The notes beneath the pieces were generated by a model, which saw only the letters and a program-made list of their open reading frames with translations, did no database searches and had not been told where the DNA came from. The position numbers and the translations under genes are program-made. 64,000 nt of DNA from JALZKA01 sp963753385 (lineage in GTDB: Bacteria; Actinomycetota; Thermoleophilia; Solirubrobacterales; 70-9), in assembly GCA_963753385.1 (NCBI GenBank), contig CAVWCC010000007.1:372001-436000 (forward strand). Direction: 5' to 3'. Of the stretch, positions 9,072 to 16,193 are shown one piece after another; the first letter of the stretch is position 1, and each line of letters starts with the position of its first letter.

Positions 9072-9362
9072 CTAGACGACCTTCGCCAAGACGTCCGACT
9101 CGCGCAGGACCAGAACGTCCTCGCCGTCGACCTTGAGCTCGGTGCCGCCGTACTTGGAGTAGAGGACCTCGTCGCCCTCGGCGACGTCGAGCGGGATCCG
9201 CTTCTCGCCGTCCTCGTCCCAGCTACCGTCGCCGACCGCGAGCACCTTGCCGCGCTGCGGCTTCTCCTTCGCGGTGTCGGGCAGCACGAGGCCGCTGGCC
9301 GTCGTCTCCTCTTCCTCAATCGCCGAGACGATCAGGCGATCGCCAAGAGGCTTGAGCTTCAT
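9072..9362 (-). CDS. groS: 10-kDa co-chaperonin GroES
   Basis: This 96-residue product starts MKLKPLGDRLIV and has the mobile loop EEEETTASGLVLPDTAKEKP that contacts GroEL. It continues with GKVLAVGDG and GDEVLYSKYGGTELK and ends VLAKVV. Length and order match the family. The ATG at 9362 has a strong ribosome site (GGAGGTAAT). It is the first gene of groES-groEL, with a sigma-A-type promoter and a CIRCE element in the 100 bases upstream, so heat-inducible control by HrcA is expected. No hrcA is in the window. Confidence 0.98.
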   Translation of the reverse strand: MKLKPLGDRLIVSAIEEEETTASGLVLPDTAKEKPQRGKVLAVGDGSWDEDGEKRIPLDVAEGDEVLYSKYGGTELKVDGEDVLVLRESDVLAKVV

Positions 9363-9423
9363 CGGGTATTACCTCCGTGTCGGGGTTTGCTTCAAAGCAG
9401 GTCCGGGTGTGGCCCCGGTGTGC

Positions 9424-9450
9424 CTGGCACTCTACAGATGAGAGTGCCAG
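9424..9450 (-). promoter_or_regulatory. CIRCE operator of groES-groEL
   Basis: Perfect inverted repeat CTGGCACTC-N9-GAGTGCCAG. It matches the HrcA-binding CIRCE consensus TTAGCACTC-N9-GAGTGCTAA in 14 of 18 arm positions, with the exact nine-base spacer. It lies directly after the predicted transcription start. Confidence 0.93.
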
Positions 9451-9462
9451 AGCCAAGGCGTG

Positions 9463-9490
9463 AGTGTAGTGACCAAGCGGTGAAAGTCAA
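9463..9490 (-). promoter_or_regulatory. Sigma-A-type promoter of groES-groEL
   Basis: On the minus strand TTGACT (9485-9490) and TACACT (9463-9468) stand 16 bases apart. The start of transcription would fall near 9456, so the CIRCE element would be in the first transcribed bases, the classical arrangement. Confidence 0.8.
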
Positions 9491-9540
9491 GCGATCTGAG
9501 TCGAGCGCGCTTAGATCGAGCGTTCCCGGAACGGAACGCT

Positions 9541-9849
9541 TCAGTGCTCGAGCGCCCGGCGCAGGTGAGCGAGCCGCCCGTCCCACTCCGAGCCGACGCG
9601 CTCAATCCAGTCGGCCGCGTCACCGAGCGGGCGCGGATCGAGCGAGTAGAGCGCTTCGCGCCCTGAGCGCTCGACCTGCACGAGCTGCGCGGCCCGCAGT
9701 CCGGCGAGATGCTTCGCGACGGCCTGGCGGCTGATCGGAAGGTCCGCCGCGAGTCTGGTGGCGCTTGCGGGGCTGCCGGCCAGCGCCTCGATCAGGTGCC
9801 GGCGGGTGGGATCGGCGAGCGCCGCGAAGACGGCGTCGGCGGCGGCCAT
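9541..9849 (-). CDS. ArsR-family transcriptional regulator
   Basis: This 102-residue protein is one winged helix-turn-helix: FAALADPTRRHLIEALAG, then LAADLPISRQAVAKHLAGL as recognition helix and ALYSLDPRPL as wing. No cysteine-based metal site is present. That fits the subgroup paired with an SRPBCC (AHSA1) protein, not metal-sensing ArsR proteins. It starts 5 bases after the stop of the upstream SRPBCC gene, with which it forms an operon. Two related palindromes lie ahead of that operon and are its likely binding sites. Confidence 0.9.
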   Translation of the reverse strand: MAAADAVFAALADPTRRHLIEALAGSPASATRLAADLPISRQAVAKHLAGLRAAQLVQVERSGREALYSLDPRPLGDAADWIERVGSEWDGRLAHLRRALEH

Positions 9850-9854
9850 CGAGC

Positions 9855-10244
9855 TCAGGCGACGACCAGCGTGAGGGCGTCGCGCAGCGCCGTGAGCCGC
9901 GCGGTCCAGGCCGCCGCGGAAGCCATCGGGCCGTCCGTCGCCGGGATGCGCTCGACGACGATCAGGCGGGAACCGATCGCGTCCGGCAGGACGGTGAGCT
10001 CGACGCGCGAGTCCCCCTCGCCGGGGCGCGCCCAGGTGAAGACGATGCGGCTGCCCTCGTCGAGCTCCTCGACCGTGCCCGTCCGCTCCTCGCCGTCGGT
10101 CACGACGCGGACGTCACCGCCCTCGACCGGATCGAGCTCGACCTCCTCGCCCAGCCAGCGCTCGAGCTCGCGCTCGTCGCTGATCGCGTGCCAGACCTCG
10201 TCGGGGTCGCTGGTGAAGGTGGTCTCGCGCCGTACCTCGCTCAT
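9855..10244 (-). CDS. SRPBCC (AHSA1-like) domain protein
   Basis: The product is 129 residues. It begins MSEVRRETTFTSDPDEVWHA and continues ISDERELERWLGEEVELDPV, typical for the helix-grip fold of the AHSA1/START-like family, which binds hydrophobic ligands. A further 9 codons are open to an upstream ATG at 10271. I chose ATG 10244 because it matches the family N terminus and leaves the operator 10268-10283 outside the gene. It is first in an operon with an ArsR regulator. Its ligand and role are not known. Confidence 0.85.
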   Translation of the reverse strand: MSEVRRETTFTSDPDEVWHAISDERELERWLGEEVELDPVEGGDVRVVTDGEERTGTVEELDEGSRIVFTWARPGEGDSRVELTVLPDAIGSRLIVVERIPATDGPMASAAAWTARLTALRDALTLVVA

Positions 10245-10267
10245 CGAAACAGCACACTCCTGGTCGC

Positions 10268-10283
10268 GCAACTACTCGGTTGC
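10268..10283. promoter_or_regulatory. Operator-like palindrome 1 between the ArsR operon and clpP
   Basis: GCAACTACTCGGTTGC: imperfect 16-bp palindrome, sharing GCAAC and TCGGTTGC with the perfect copy 37 bp away. Proposed ArsR site. Confidence 0.6.
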
Positions 10284-10304
10284 GGATGATACCTTGTGCG
10301 TAGT

Positions 10305-10320
10305 GCAACCGATCGGTTGC
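10305..10320. promoter_or_regulatory. Operator-like palindrome 2 between the ArsR operon and clpP
   Basis: GCAACCGATCGGTTGC is a perfect 16-bp palindrome. It lies 61 bases from the SRPBCC start and 21 bases from the clpP start, so a bound regulator could also touch clpP expression. Confidence 0.65.
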
Positions 10321-10341
10321 GCCTTACCGAAGGAGGTCGCC

Positions 10342-10965
10342 ATGCCAATGATCCCGATGGTCGTCGAGCAGACCGCTCGCGGCGAGCGCTCGTTCGACAT
10401 CTACTCCCGCCTGCTCGGCGAGCGGATCATCTTCCTCGGCCAGCCCGTCGACGACGAGATCGCGAACCTGATCGTCGCCCAGCTCGTCCACCTCGAGTCC
10501 GAGGACCCGGAAAAGGACATCTCGGTCTACATCAACTCCCCGGGGGGCGTCGTCTACTCCGGCCTCGCGATCTACGACGCGATGCGCTTCGTGAAGCCGG
10601 ACATCCAGACGATCTGTTTCGGCGTTGCGATGTCGATGGGCTCGCTCCTCCTCGCGGGCGGTACCCCGGGCAAGCGGATGGCGCTACGCAACTCGCGGAT
10701 CCTGATCCACCAGCCGACCGGCGGCTTCCAGGGCCAGGCGGCCGACATCGAGATCCACGCCCGCGAGGCGCTCCACCTCCGCGACCGGATCGAGGCGATC
10801 TACTCGGAGCACACGGGGCAGCCCACTGAGCGGGTCCACGACGACATGGAGCGCGACCGCTTCTTCACGGCCGAGGAGGCGGTCGAGTACGGCCTCGCCG
10901 ACCGCGTGATCGACTCCCGCGAGTTGGTGCGAAACCCGACCGGGTTCGGCGAGAACGGGCGCTAG
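10342..10965 (+). CDS. clpP: ATP-dependent Clp protease proteolytic subunit
   Basis: The 207-residue product shows the ClpP fold with INSPGG near residue 64, catalytic Ser98 in FGVAMSMGSLL, His123 in LIHQPTGG and Asp172 in MERDRFFTAEEAVEYGLAD. It forms the barrel-shaped peptidase that works with Clp ATPases in the cytoplasm. ATG 10342 follows GAAGGAGGT. The gene stands alone: no tig, clpX or second clpP is adjacent. It is divergent from the SRPBCC/ArsR operon and shares its short upstream region with two palindromic operators. The residues around the nucleophile (VAMSMGS where QAASMGA is common) are a mild variant that keeps the serine. Confidence 0.96.
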   Translation: MPMIPMVVEQTARGERSFDIYSRLLGERIIFLGQPVDDEIANLIVAQLVHLESEDPEKDISVYINSPGGVVYSGLAIYDAMRFVKPDIQTICFGVAMSMGSLLLAGGTPGKRMALRNSRILIHQPTGGFQGQAADIEIHAREALHLRDRIEAIYSEHTGQPTERVHDDMERDRFFTAEEAVEYGLADRVIDSRELVRNPTGFGENGR

Positions 10966-10972
10966 CCGGCCT

Positions 10973-11983
10973 CTAGTCCCGCAGCGTGCGCGACAGCCCG
11001 AAGCGTGGGAAGAGGCTCTTGTCGCCGAACCAGGTGATGGCGCAGACCCCATCGCCTTCGAGAGTCAGCACGAAGATCGCGTGGGCGCGCGCGATCCCGG
11101 TCTGCGTGTCGGGCAGGTAGCAAGCGAAGGCCGGCTGGGTGTTGGCCCGGGTGAGCACGACGCGCAGCGGCCTGCCACGCACCTCCTCCCGATGGCGGAG
11201 GAAGGTGCCGATCGCGTCCCGGCCCTGGTACTCGAGCGGCAGGGGCGGCATCGTGAGCCGTGCGTCCGCGGTGAGCACGGCGACCATTTCGTCGACGTCG
11301 CCGCTCTCGACGGCGTCGGCGAAGCGTCCGACCAGCCGGCGCTCGACGGCGGAGTCGGGGCGCGGGGCGCGCTCGCGGTCGGCGTCCGGCAGCCGCTTTC
11401 TCAATGCGGCCCGGGCGCGCTGCAGGGCGCCCTTGACCGACGTCTCGCCCGTGTCGAGCATGTCGGCGGCCTCGGCCAGGCGAAAGCCGAGCACGTCGCA
11501 CAGCACGAGCGCCACGCGTTGGCGCGGCGGCAGGGTCTGGAGCGCGGTGATGAACGCGAGCTCAATCGACTCCCTGGCCTCGTAGCGGGCCGCCGGCCCC
11601 GGAGAGCGGTCCGGGATTCCCTCGAGCAGGACGTCGGGGTAGGGCTCGAGCCAGACCGGCTCGATCAGCCGCGTCGGCTCCAGCGCGTCACTCATGGTCT
11701 GCACCTCCCTGGGACGGCGCGACCGGGCCCGCAGCGCGTTCAGGCAGCGGTTGGTCGCGATCCGGTAGAGCCAGGAGCGCACGGAGGCCCGGCCCTCGAA
11801 CGTCTCGAGGCCGCGCCAGGCGGCCAGCAGCGTCTCCTGGACGAGGTCCTCGGCGTCCTGCATCGAGCCGAAGATGCGGTAGCAGTGGAGCTGGAGCTCC
11901 CGCCGGTACGGCTCGGTGAGCTCGCGAAACGCGCCCTCGTCCCCCGCGCGCGCCCGTGCGAGCGTGGCCTCGGTCTCGGTCAT
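10973..11983 (-). CDS. ECF-type RNA polymerase sigma factor with SnoaL-like C-terminal domain
   Basis: The 336-residue product carries sigma region 2 (PYRRELQLHCYRIFGSMQDA, then EDLVQETLLAAWRGLETF) and region 4 (LPPRQRVALVLCDVLGFRLA). About 125 C-terminal residues then resemble a SnoaL/NTF2-like fold (LVGRFADAVESGDVDEMVAV, LTADARLTMPP). This plan is known for the SigG/SigJ-type ECF groups, where the extra domain replaces a separate anti-sigma factor. No anti-sigma gene is next to it. It is divergent from a DHFR-type reductase gene with 100 bases between starts. It converges on clpP. Confidence 0.92.
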   Translation of the reverse strand: MTETEATLARARAGDEGAFRELTEPYRRELQLHCYRIFGSMQDAEDLVQETLLAAWRGLETFEGRASVRSWLYRIATNRCLNALRARSRRPREVQTMSDALEPTRLIEPVWLEPYPDVLLEGIPDRSPGPAARYEARESIELAFITALQTLPPRQRVALVLCDVLGFRLAEAADMLDTGETSVKGALQRARAALRKRLPDADRERAPRPDSAVERRLVGRFADAVESGDVDEMVAVLTADARLTMPPLPLEYQGRDAIGTFLRHREEVRGRPLRVVLTRANTQPAFACYLPDTQTGIARAHAIFVLTLEGDGVCAITWFGDKSLFPRFGLSRTLRD

Positions 11984-12083
11984 ACCCCTAAGGACACCAG
12001 TTTGCGCCGGAACGGACCGACCGTTCCGCTATCGCCCCCGTCGGTGTCTCAACTGGCACACACCGAAACCGAAGGAGTCGGAG

Positions 12084-12623
12084 ATGAGGAAGCTGATCGT
12101 TTCGAACAACGTGACACTGGACGGGAGGGTGGATCACGTCCGGGATTGGTCGATTCCGGGCGACGACGAGGACTTCGTCAAGCGCAACGTCGACCTTCTC
12201 GATCACAGCGATGGCCTGATCCTCGGCCGCAAGTCGTACGAGTTCTTCGCCGCGGTTTGGCCGTCACGATCAGGAGAGTTCCCGGACCTGATGAACGGCA
12301 TCGCGAAGTACGTCGCGTCGACCACGCTCGAGAACCCCGAGTGGCAGAACAGCCAGCTGATCGAAGGGGATGTCCCGGAGGCCGTGGCCAGGCTCAAGGA
12401 GCAGCCCGGAAAGGGCCTGATCGTCTACGGCTCAGGCGACCTCACGAAGGCCCTGATGCGACACGACCTGATCGACGAGTTTCGACTCTGGGTCCATCCG
12501 GTCGTGATCGGGAAGGGGAGCAGCTTCTTCGAGGACGGCGCCGAGCGAATGGACCTCGAACTCGTCGACTCGACCGCGTTCCCGTCCGGGGTTGCCCTTC
12601 TCACGTACCGGCCGCAGCGGTAG
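12084..12623 (+). CDS. Dihydrofolate-reductase-like / RibD C-terminal domain protein
   Basis: The 179-residue product starts MRKLIVSNNVTLDGRVD and has GLILGRKSYEFFAAVWP, KYVASTTLEN, LIVYGSGDLTKALMRHDLID and RLWVHPVVIGKGSSFF. These are the landmarks of small stand-alone RibD_C/DHFR-superfamily reductases that use NADPH. The true substrate is unknown; these proteins are common in actinobacteria and are not proven folate or riboflavin enzymes. ATG 12084 has GAAGGAG upstream. Its position opposite an ECF sigma factor suggests that the sigma factor may transcribe it. Confidence 0.88.
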   Translation: MRKLIVSNNVTLDGRVDHVRDWSIPGDDEDFVKRNVDLLDHSDGLILGRKSYEFFAAVWPSRSGEFPDLMNGIAKYVASTTLENPEWQNSQLIEGDVPEAVARLKEQPGKGLIVYGSGDLTKALMRHDLIDEFRLWVHPVVIGKGSSFFEDGAERMDLELVDSTAFPSGVALLTYRPQR

Positions 12624-12625
12624 CG

Positions 12626-13291
12626 TCAGGCGGCGCGGGCGACGGCGCGATCCATCGCAGCGACCGGGTCCTCGAGCACCTTGCCATGGCCGGGCGCGAG
12701 TCGGGCCGGCTCGAGGGCTCGAAGCGCCCGCGCGCTCTCGACCTCGGTCGGACGGTGCCAGGTGAAGAGAGCGAGCGGAAACAGCGGGTTCACCTTCGCC
12801 GACGTCGCCACGCCGCCGATCGTCGAGAAGACATCGCCGCAGTAGAGGGTGGAGTCGCGGGAGTCGAGGAACGCGACGTGGCCGGGCGTGTGCCCCGGGG
12901 ACGCGATCACCTCGAGCGAGCCGACGCGCTCGCCCGGCTCGACCATGCGGTCGGGCTTGGTGTTCGCCCCCGGGTAGCCGCCACGGAGCTTGTCGACCGG
13001 TTCGTCGGGGTCGAGGCTCATGTCCTTGGCGAGCAGCCGGGCCTCGCGCGTCGAGATGATCACTTCCGCATCCGGCAGCCGTTCCTTGAGCGCGTCGAGC
13101 GAGCCGACGTGGTCAGCGTGCGAGTGGGTCAGCGCGATGCGGACGATTGGTGCGCCCGCGGACTCGGCGGCCGCGATGATCTTGCCGGCGGATCCACCGA
13201 GCATGCAGTCGATGAGCGTCAGGCCATCCTCCTCGGCCACCAAATAGGCGTTCACTACCCCCAGACGGGTGATGCGGTGCACGTCGGCCAC
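12626..13291 (-). CDS. MBL-fold metallo-hydrolase
   Basis: The product of about 221 residues has the metal motif LTHSHADHVGSLDALKE, a second site in SPGHTPGHVAFL, the aspartate in LYCGDVFSTIGG, and the last histidine in LAPGHGKVLEDP. These are all ligands of a binuclear zinc or iron MBL centre. No ATG is available near the N terminus. I took GTG 13291 (VADVHRITRLG); GTG 13282 is an alternative. The family includes glyoxalase II-like thioesterases and lactonases, and the substrate cannot be read from sequence. It ends 2 bases from the end of the reductase gene on the other strand. Confidence 0.88.
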   Translation of the reverse strand: MADVHRITRLGVVNAYLVAEEDGLTLIDCMLGGSAGKIIAAAESAGAPIVRIALTHSHADHVGSLDALKERLPDAEVIISTREARLLAKDMSLDPDEPVDKLRGGYPGANTKPDRMVEPGERVGSLEVIASPGHTPGHVAFLDSRDSTLYCGDVFSTIGGVATSAKVNPLFPLALFTWHRPTEVESARALRALEPARLAPGHGKVLEDPVAAMDRAVARAA

Positions 13292-13363
13292 GGCGTACGA
13301 GGCTAGTTCATGAGGGGAAGCCGTAGTGTTCGAAAACGAGCTGTCGACAAGGGGGAGGCCGCC

Positions 13364-13850
13364 ATGAGTGATGGCACCGGCGCATATGTTTTCGAACCCG
13401 GAGGGGCCGAGCTGCGGTGGATGGGCGAAACCTCCACCTACTTTCTTGCCACAGGAGAGGCAACGGGCGGAGCGTTCTGCCTCGTCGACGAACAGGCCAG
13501 TCGCGGCGAGAGCGTCCCGCTGCATCGGCACCCCGACGACATGGAGTCTTTCTACGTCTTGGAGGGCGAACTGACGCTCTTCATCGATGGTCAGCCAGGC
13601 GTCCGCGCAGCGGCCGGTTCGTTCGCACACCTGCCCGGCGGAACGGTTCACGGCTTCCGAGTCGAGTCGGAAACGGCGCGTTACCTCATCCTGACGACGC
13701 CGCGCCACGGCGAGTTCTACCGTGCAATCACCTCGCGTCGCGACCGGGCGGTCTGCCGCCCCTGGAATCGATCGAAGGACAACAGATCAAGCAGGCCGCC
13801 AGCGACTATGGCATCGAGTTCGTCGGACCGCTGCCAGATCAAGCGATTAG
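13364..13850 (+). CDS. Cupin domain protein, frameshifted near its end
   Basis: ATG 13364 (after GGGGGAGG) gives about 125 residues with the cupin motifs. SVPLHRHPDDMESFYVLEGE supplies the two histidines and the glutamate of motif 1, and GSFAHLPGGTVHGFRV is motif 2. After RYLILTTPRHGEFYRAIT the frame turns to Arg/Ser-rich noise. The expected C-terminal helix appears in another frame as PPLESIEGQQIKQAASDYGI then EFVGPLPD. A one-base indel near 13735 explains this. A TAG at 13848-13850 in the third frame may be the old stop, so the end given is approximate. It is a small metal-binding cupin of unknown substrate. Confidence 0.75.
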
Positions 13851-13884
13851 CAGCCCCTCGCGGCCCAAGCCTTCGGGTCGATCG

Positions 13885-14358
13885 TCAATCGCTGGCGAGG
13901 AGCCGGCAGCCGAGCAGCTTCGCCAGGCCCTCGCCGCCGTTTCGCATGACCCAGTCGTGGTTCCACTCGAAGACCGGGCGGGCGATCGGGCCGATCGCGT
14001 TCATCCAGCGCTTCGTGGTGTGGACGTTCCACTCGTAGATGACCGCGGTGACGCCTTCCTGCTCGAAGAGACGCCAGAGCCCGACGCCCTCGAGGCCGCC
14101 GCTCGCGTGGCCCTCGAGCAGGTGGGGCTCCTCGACCCGGGTCGTGACGATCTCGAACTCGACCGGGTAGGGGATCGCGCTGCGCCAGACGTAGCGGCCG
14201 ATCTGGCCGAGGCCCTGCTCGTCGCCGGGCGTCAGCCGGTCCGCGACCTTGACGCCGCGCCACCACTCGGGCCAGCGCTCTGATTCGTAGATCGCGTCCC
14301 AGACCGGCTGCCGCTCGCACTCGAGCAGCCAGGTCGTCAGGAAGCGGTACTCCCCCAC
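13885..14358 (-). CDS. SRPBCC family protein
   Basis: The 157-residue product starts MGEYRFLTTWLLECERQPVW. It has WPEWWRGVKVADRLTPGDEQ and LGQIGRYVWRSAIPYPVEFE, then EWNVHTTKRWMNAIGPIARP, typical of polyketide-cyclase/START-like ligand-binding proteins. The fold forms a hydrophobic cavity; no catalytic role can be assigned. It lies 7 bases downstream of the ASCH gene and may be co-transcribed with it. Confidence 0.85.
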   Translation of the reverse strand: MGEYRFLTTWLLECERQPVWDAIYESERWPEWWRGVKVADRLTPGDEQGLGQIGRYVWRSAIPYPVEFEIVTTRVEEPHLLEGHASGGLEGVGLWRLFEQEGVTAVIYEWNVHTTKRWMNAIGPIARPVFEWNHDWVMRNGGEGLAKLLGCRLLASD

Positions 14359-14365
14359 GCCGTGG

Positions 14366-14773
14366 CTAGTTGCGGTGGGGAGTGGGCGTCCCGCCGTTGC
14401 CCAGCTGAGCCTGGGCGGGCTCGATGATCTGCGAGAAGCGGACGATCGTGCAGGTGTCCTCGAGCGTGACCTCGCGGCGGTAGATCTGCTGGAGGAAGGC
14501 GATCGTCTCCTCGACCCGGCGGAACTCCGGGTTGTCGTGCTCGATGTCGCGCGGCGAGAGCTCCTTGATCCGCTTCACCTCGACGTCGTCGATCACGGCG
14601 GCGAAGATCTTCTCCCGCGGCGAGTGCTGGTAGCCGACGGTGATCCAGACCACCTGGCCGGCGTGGTACTTGCGGGCCTTGTCGCCGAGGCGGATCGTGG
14701 CCGTCTTGCGACCACGCTTGAGCTGGTCGATGAACGCCGGCGAGAAGAAGTTGAGGACGAGGAGGCCGGTCAC
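14366..14773 (-). CDS. ASCH domain protein
   Basis: The product of 135 residues begins VTGLLVLNFFSPAFIDQLKR. It contains GRKTATIRLGDKARKYHAGQ and VVWITVGYQHSPREKIFAAV, matching the ASCH fold (PUA-like, with the conserved GxKxxTxR signature). ASCH proteins bind RNA or nucleosides, and some hydrolyse acetylcytidine; nothing here identifies the ligand. The start at GTG 14773 is chosen because upstream codons in this frame belong to the antisense of pcm. It sits in a minus-strand run crp-pcm-ASCH-SRPBCC. Confidence 0.85.
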   Translation of the reverse strand: MTGLLVLNFFSPAFIDQLKRGRKTATIRLGDKARKYHAGQVVWITVGYQHSPREKIFAAVIDDVEVKRIKELSPRDIEHDNPEFRRVEETIAFLQQIYRREVTLEDTCTIVRFSQIIEPAQAQLGNGGTPTPHRN

Positions 14774-14796
14774 CGGCCGGGAGCCTACCGCCCCCG

Positions 14797-15465
14797 CTAT
14801 TTCCTGGGGAAACCGCCCTCGCCGACGAGGGGAACGAAGCGGCAGGGCGCGATCCCGCGCCGCTTCAGATGAGGCTCGTCGCCGCGTCCGTCGTCGGTGC
14901 GACGGAAGGCGACGAGCAGGTCCGCGTGCCCCTCGGCGATCGGGATCACCAGCCGTCCCCCGGGCCGGAGCGCGCGAGCGAGCGGGCCGGGCAGGGCTGG
15001 CGCGGCGGCATGGACCGCGATCGCGTCGTACGACCTGGGATCGGCGACCTCGCCGCTGCCGTCTCCGACCAGCACCTCGACGTTCGAGAAGCCGAGCTCG
15101 GCCAGGGTCGCGTGCGCCCGCACCGCCAGCTCCTCGACGATCTCGATCGAGACGACGCGGCGGGCGAGCATCGCGAGGACCGCCGCCGAGTAGCCCGAGC
15201 CCGTCCCGATCTCGAGCACGTCTTCGTCGCCGCTCAGCTCGAGCGCCTCGCAGATCGCGGCGACGATCCACGGCTGCGAAACGGTCTGACCGTGGCCGAT
15301 TGGTAGTGCGCCGTCCTCGTAGGCGCGCTTCCGCCGCCGCTCGGGCACGAACGCTTCGCGCGGCACGGTGCCCATCGCCTCCAGCACCCGCTCGTCGCGG
15401 ATGCCGCCTGCTCGCAGCTGGCGATCGACCATCGCCGCGCGGGCCGCCTCGAACGGCTCGGTCAC
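14797..15465 (-). CDS. pcm: Protein-L-isoaspartate O-methyltransferase
   Basis: This 222-residue product shows the PCMT signatures MVDRQLRAGGIRDERVLEAM and PREAFVP near the N terminus, then ALPIGHGQTVSQPWIVAAIC, and the SAM motif DVLEIGTGSGYSAAVLAML. It ends in GEGGFPRK. It methylates isoaspartyl residues in damaged proteins to start their repair. The start is GTG 15465, which shares one base with the TAG of the upstream Crp-like gene (TAGTG), so the two are translationally coupled. Confidence 0.94.
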   Translation of the reverse strand: MTEPFEAARAAMVDRQLRAGGIRDERVLEAMGTVPREAFVPERRRKRAYEDGALPIGHGQTVSQPWIVAAICEALELSGDEDVLEIGTGSGYSAAVLAMLARRVVSIEIVEELAVRAHATLAELGFSNVEVLVGDGSGEVADPRSYDAIAVHAAAPALPGPLARALRPGGRLVIPIAEGHADLLVAFRRTDDGRGDEPHLKRRGIAPCRFVPLVGEGGFPRK

Positions 15466-16151
15466 TAAAAGATGTACGAGCGCAGGCGACGCGGCTCGAC
15501 GATCGTCACCCGGCCTCGCCCGACCATCACGACGCCGGCTCGCTCCAGCGTGGCGAGGAAGCGCGACACGCTCTCGCGGGAGGTTCCGGCCAGTTGCGCG
15601 AGATCGGACTGCGTCATCCGAACCGTGATCCCGTCGCGGTCCTCGGGGATCGCCTCCTCCGCGATGAGCTGCGCGAGCACGCCGGCGACGCGGCTCGGAA
15701 CCGTCTGGAACGACTGACGCGCGACGCGCTCGTTCGTCTCGCGGAGCCGTCTTGTCAGCGCGACGATGAGCTTCGCCGCGATCTCGCCGTGGGACGCGAT
15801 CACGCGGCGCATGTCCCGGGCGGGAAGGGCGAGGAGCTCGGCGTCGGACAGGGTCTCGACGCTGGCCGACCGTAGGCCTCCGTCGAGCATCGCCAGCTCG
15901 CCGAAGAAGTCGCCCGGGCCGAGGGTCGCCAGCGCGATCGCGCGGCCGTCCGAGTGCTCGCGCGTCACCCGGAGGTCGCCCGAGCGCACGACGTAGCAGG
16001 CATCGGAGTCGTCGCCCTCGTGAAAGACCCGCACGCCCTTGGGGAACGCCCTGGGGATCGCGACCATCACGACCTGGGCCAGCTCCTGCCCCGAGAGCTC
16101 GGCGAACAGGGGCACGCGCCCGAGCAGCTCGATGGTGTCGTTCGAGGCCAC
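15465..16151 (-). CDS. Crp/Fnr-family transcriptional regulator
   Basis: The 228-residue product has a cyclic-nucleotide-binding-like domain at residues about 10-125 (LLGRVPLFAELSGQELAQVV, LGPGDFFGELAMLDGG) and a C-terminal winged helix with TQSDLAQLAGTSRESVSRFL as recognition unit. The phosphate-binding segment GELAMLDGGLRSASVE keeps the usual Glu and Arg-Ser, so cAMP binding is possible. No Fe-S cysteines of the Fnr type are present. It is followed by pcm in an overlapping operon. Confidence 0.92.
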   Translation of the reverse strand: MASNDTIELLGRVPLFAELSGQELAQVVMVAIPRAFPKGVRVFHEGDDSDACYVVRSGDLRVTREHSDGRAIALATLGPGDFFGELAMLDGGLRSASVETLSDAELLALPARDMRRVIASHGEIAAKLIVALTRRLRETNERVARQSFQTVPSRVAGVLAQLIAEEAIPEDRDGITVRMTQSDLAQLAGTSRESVSRFLATLERAGVVMVGRGRVTIVEPRRLRSYIF

Positions 16152-16193
16152 GGTCAGTCTCTCCTCAGGGGATTATCCAACGAATCGCGCTCG

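Noticed and set aside
7190..9136. Long plus-strand open frame opposite groEL
   Set aside because: Composition is the antisense of a high-GC gene (Asp/Leu/Arg/Gly-rich, no motif), and groEL on the other strand is unambiguous.
11081..13306. 741-codon plus-strand open frame across the sigma factor, reductase and MBL genes
   Set aside because: It runs through three well supported genes, two of them on the opposite strand, and has no recognisable domain.
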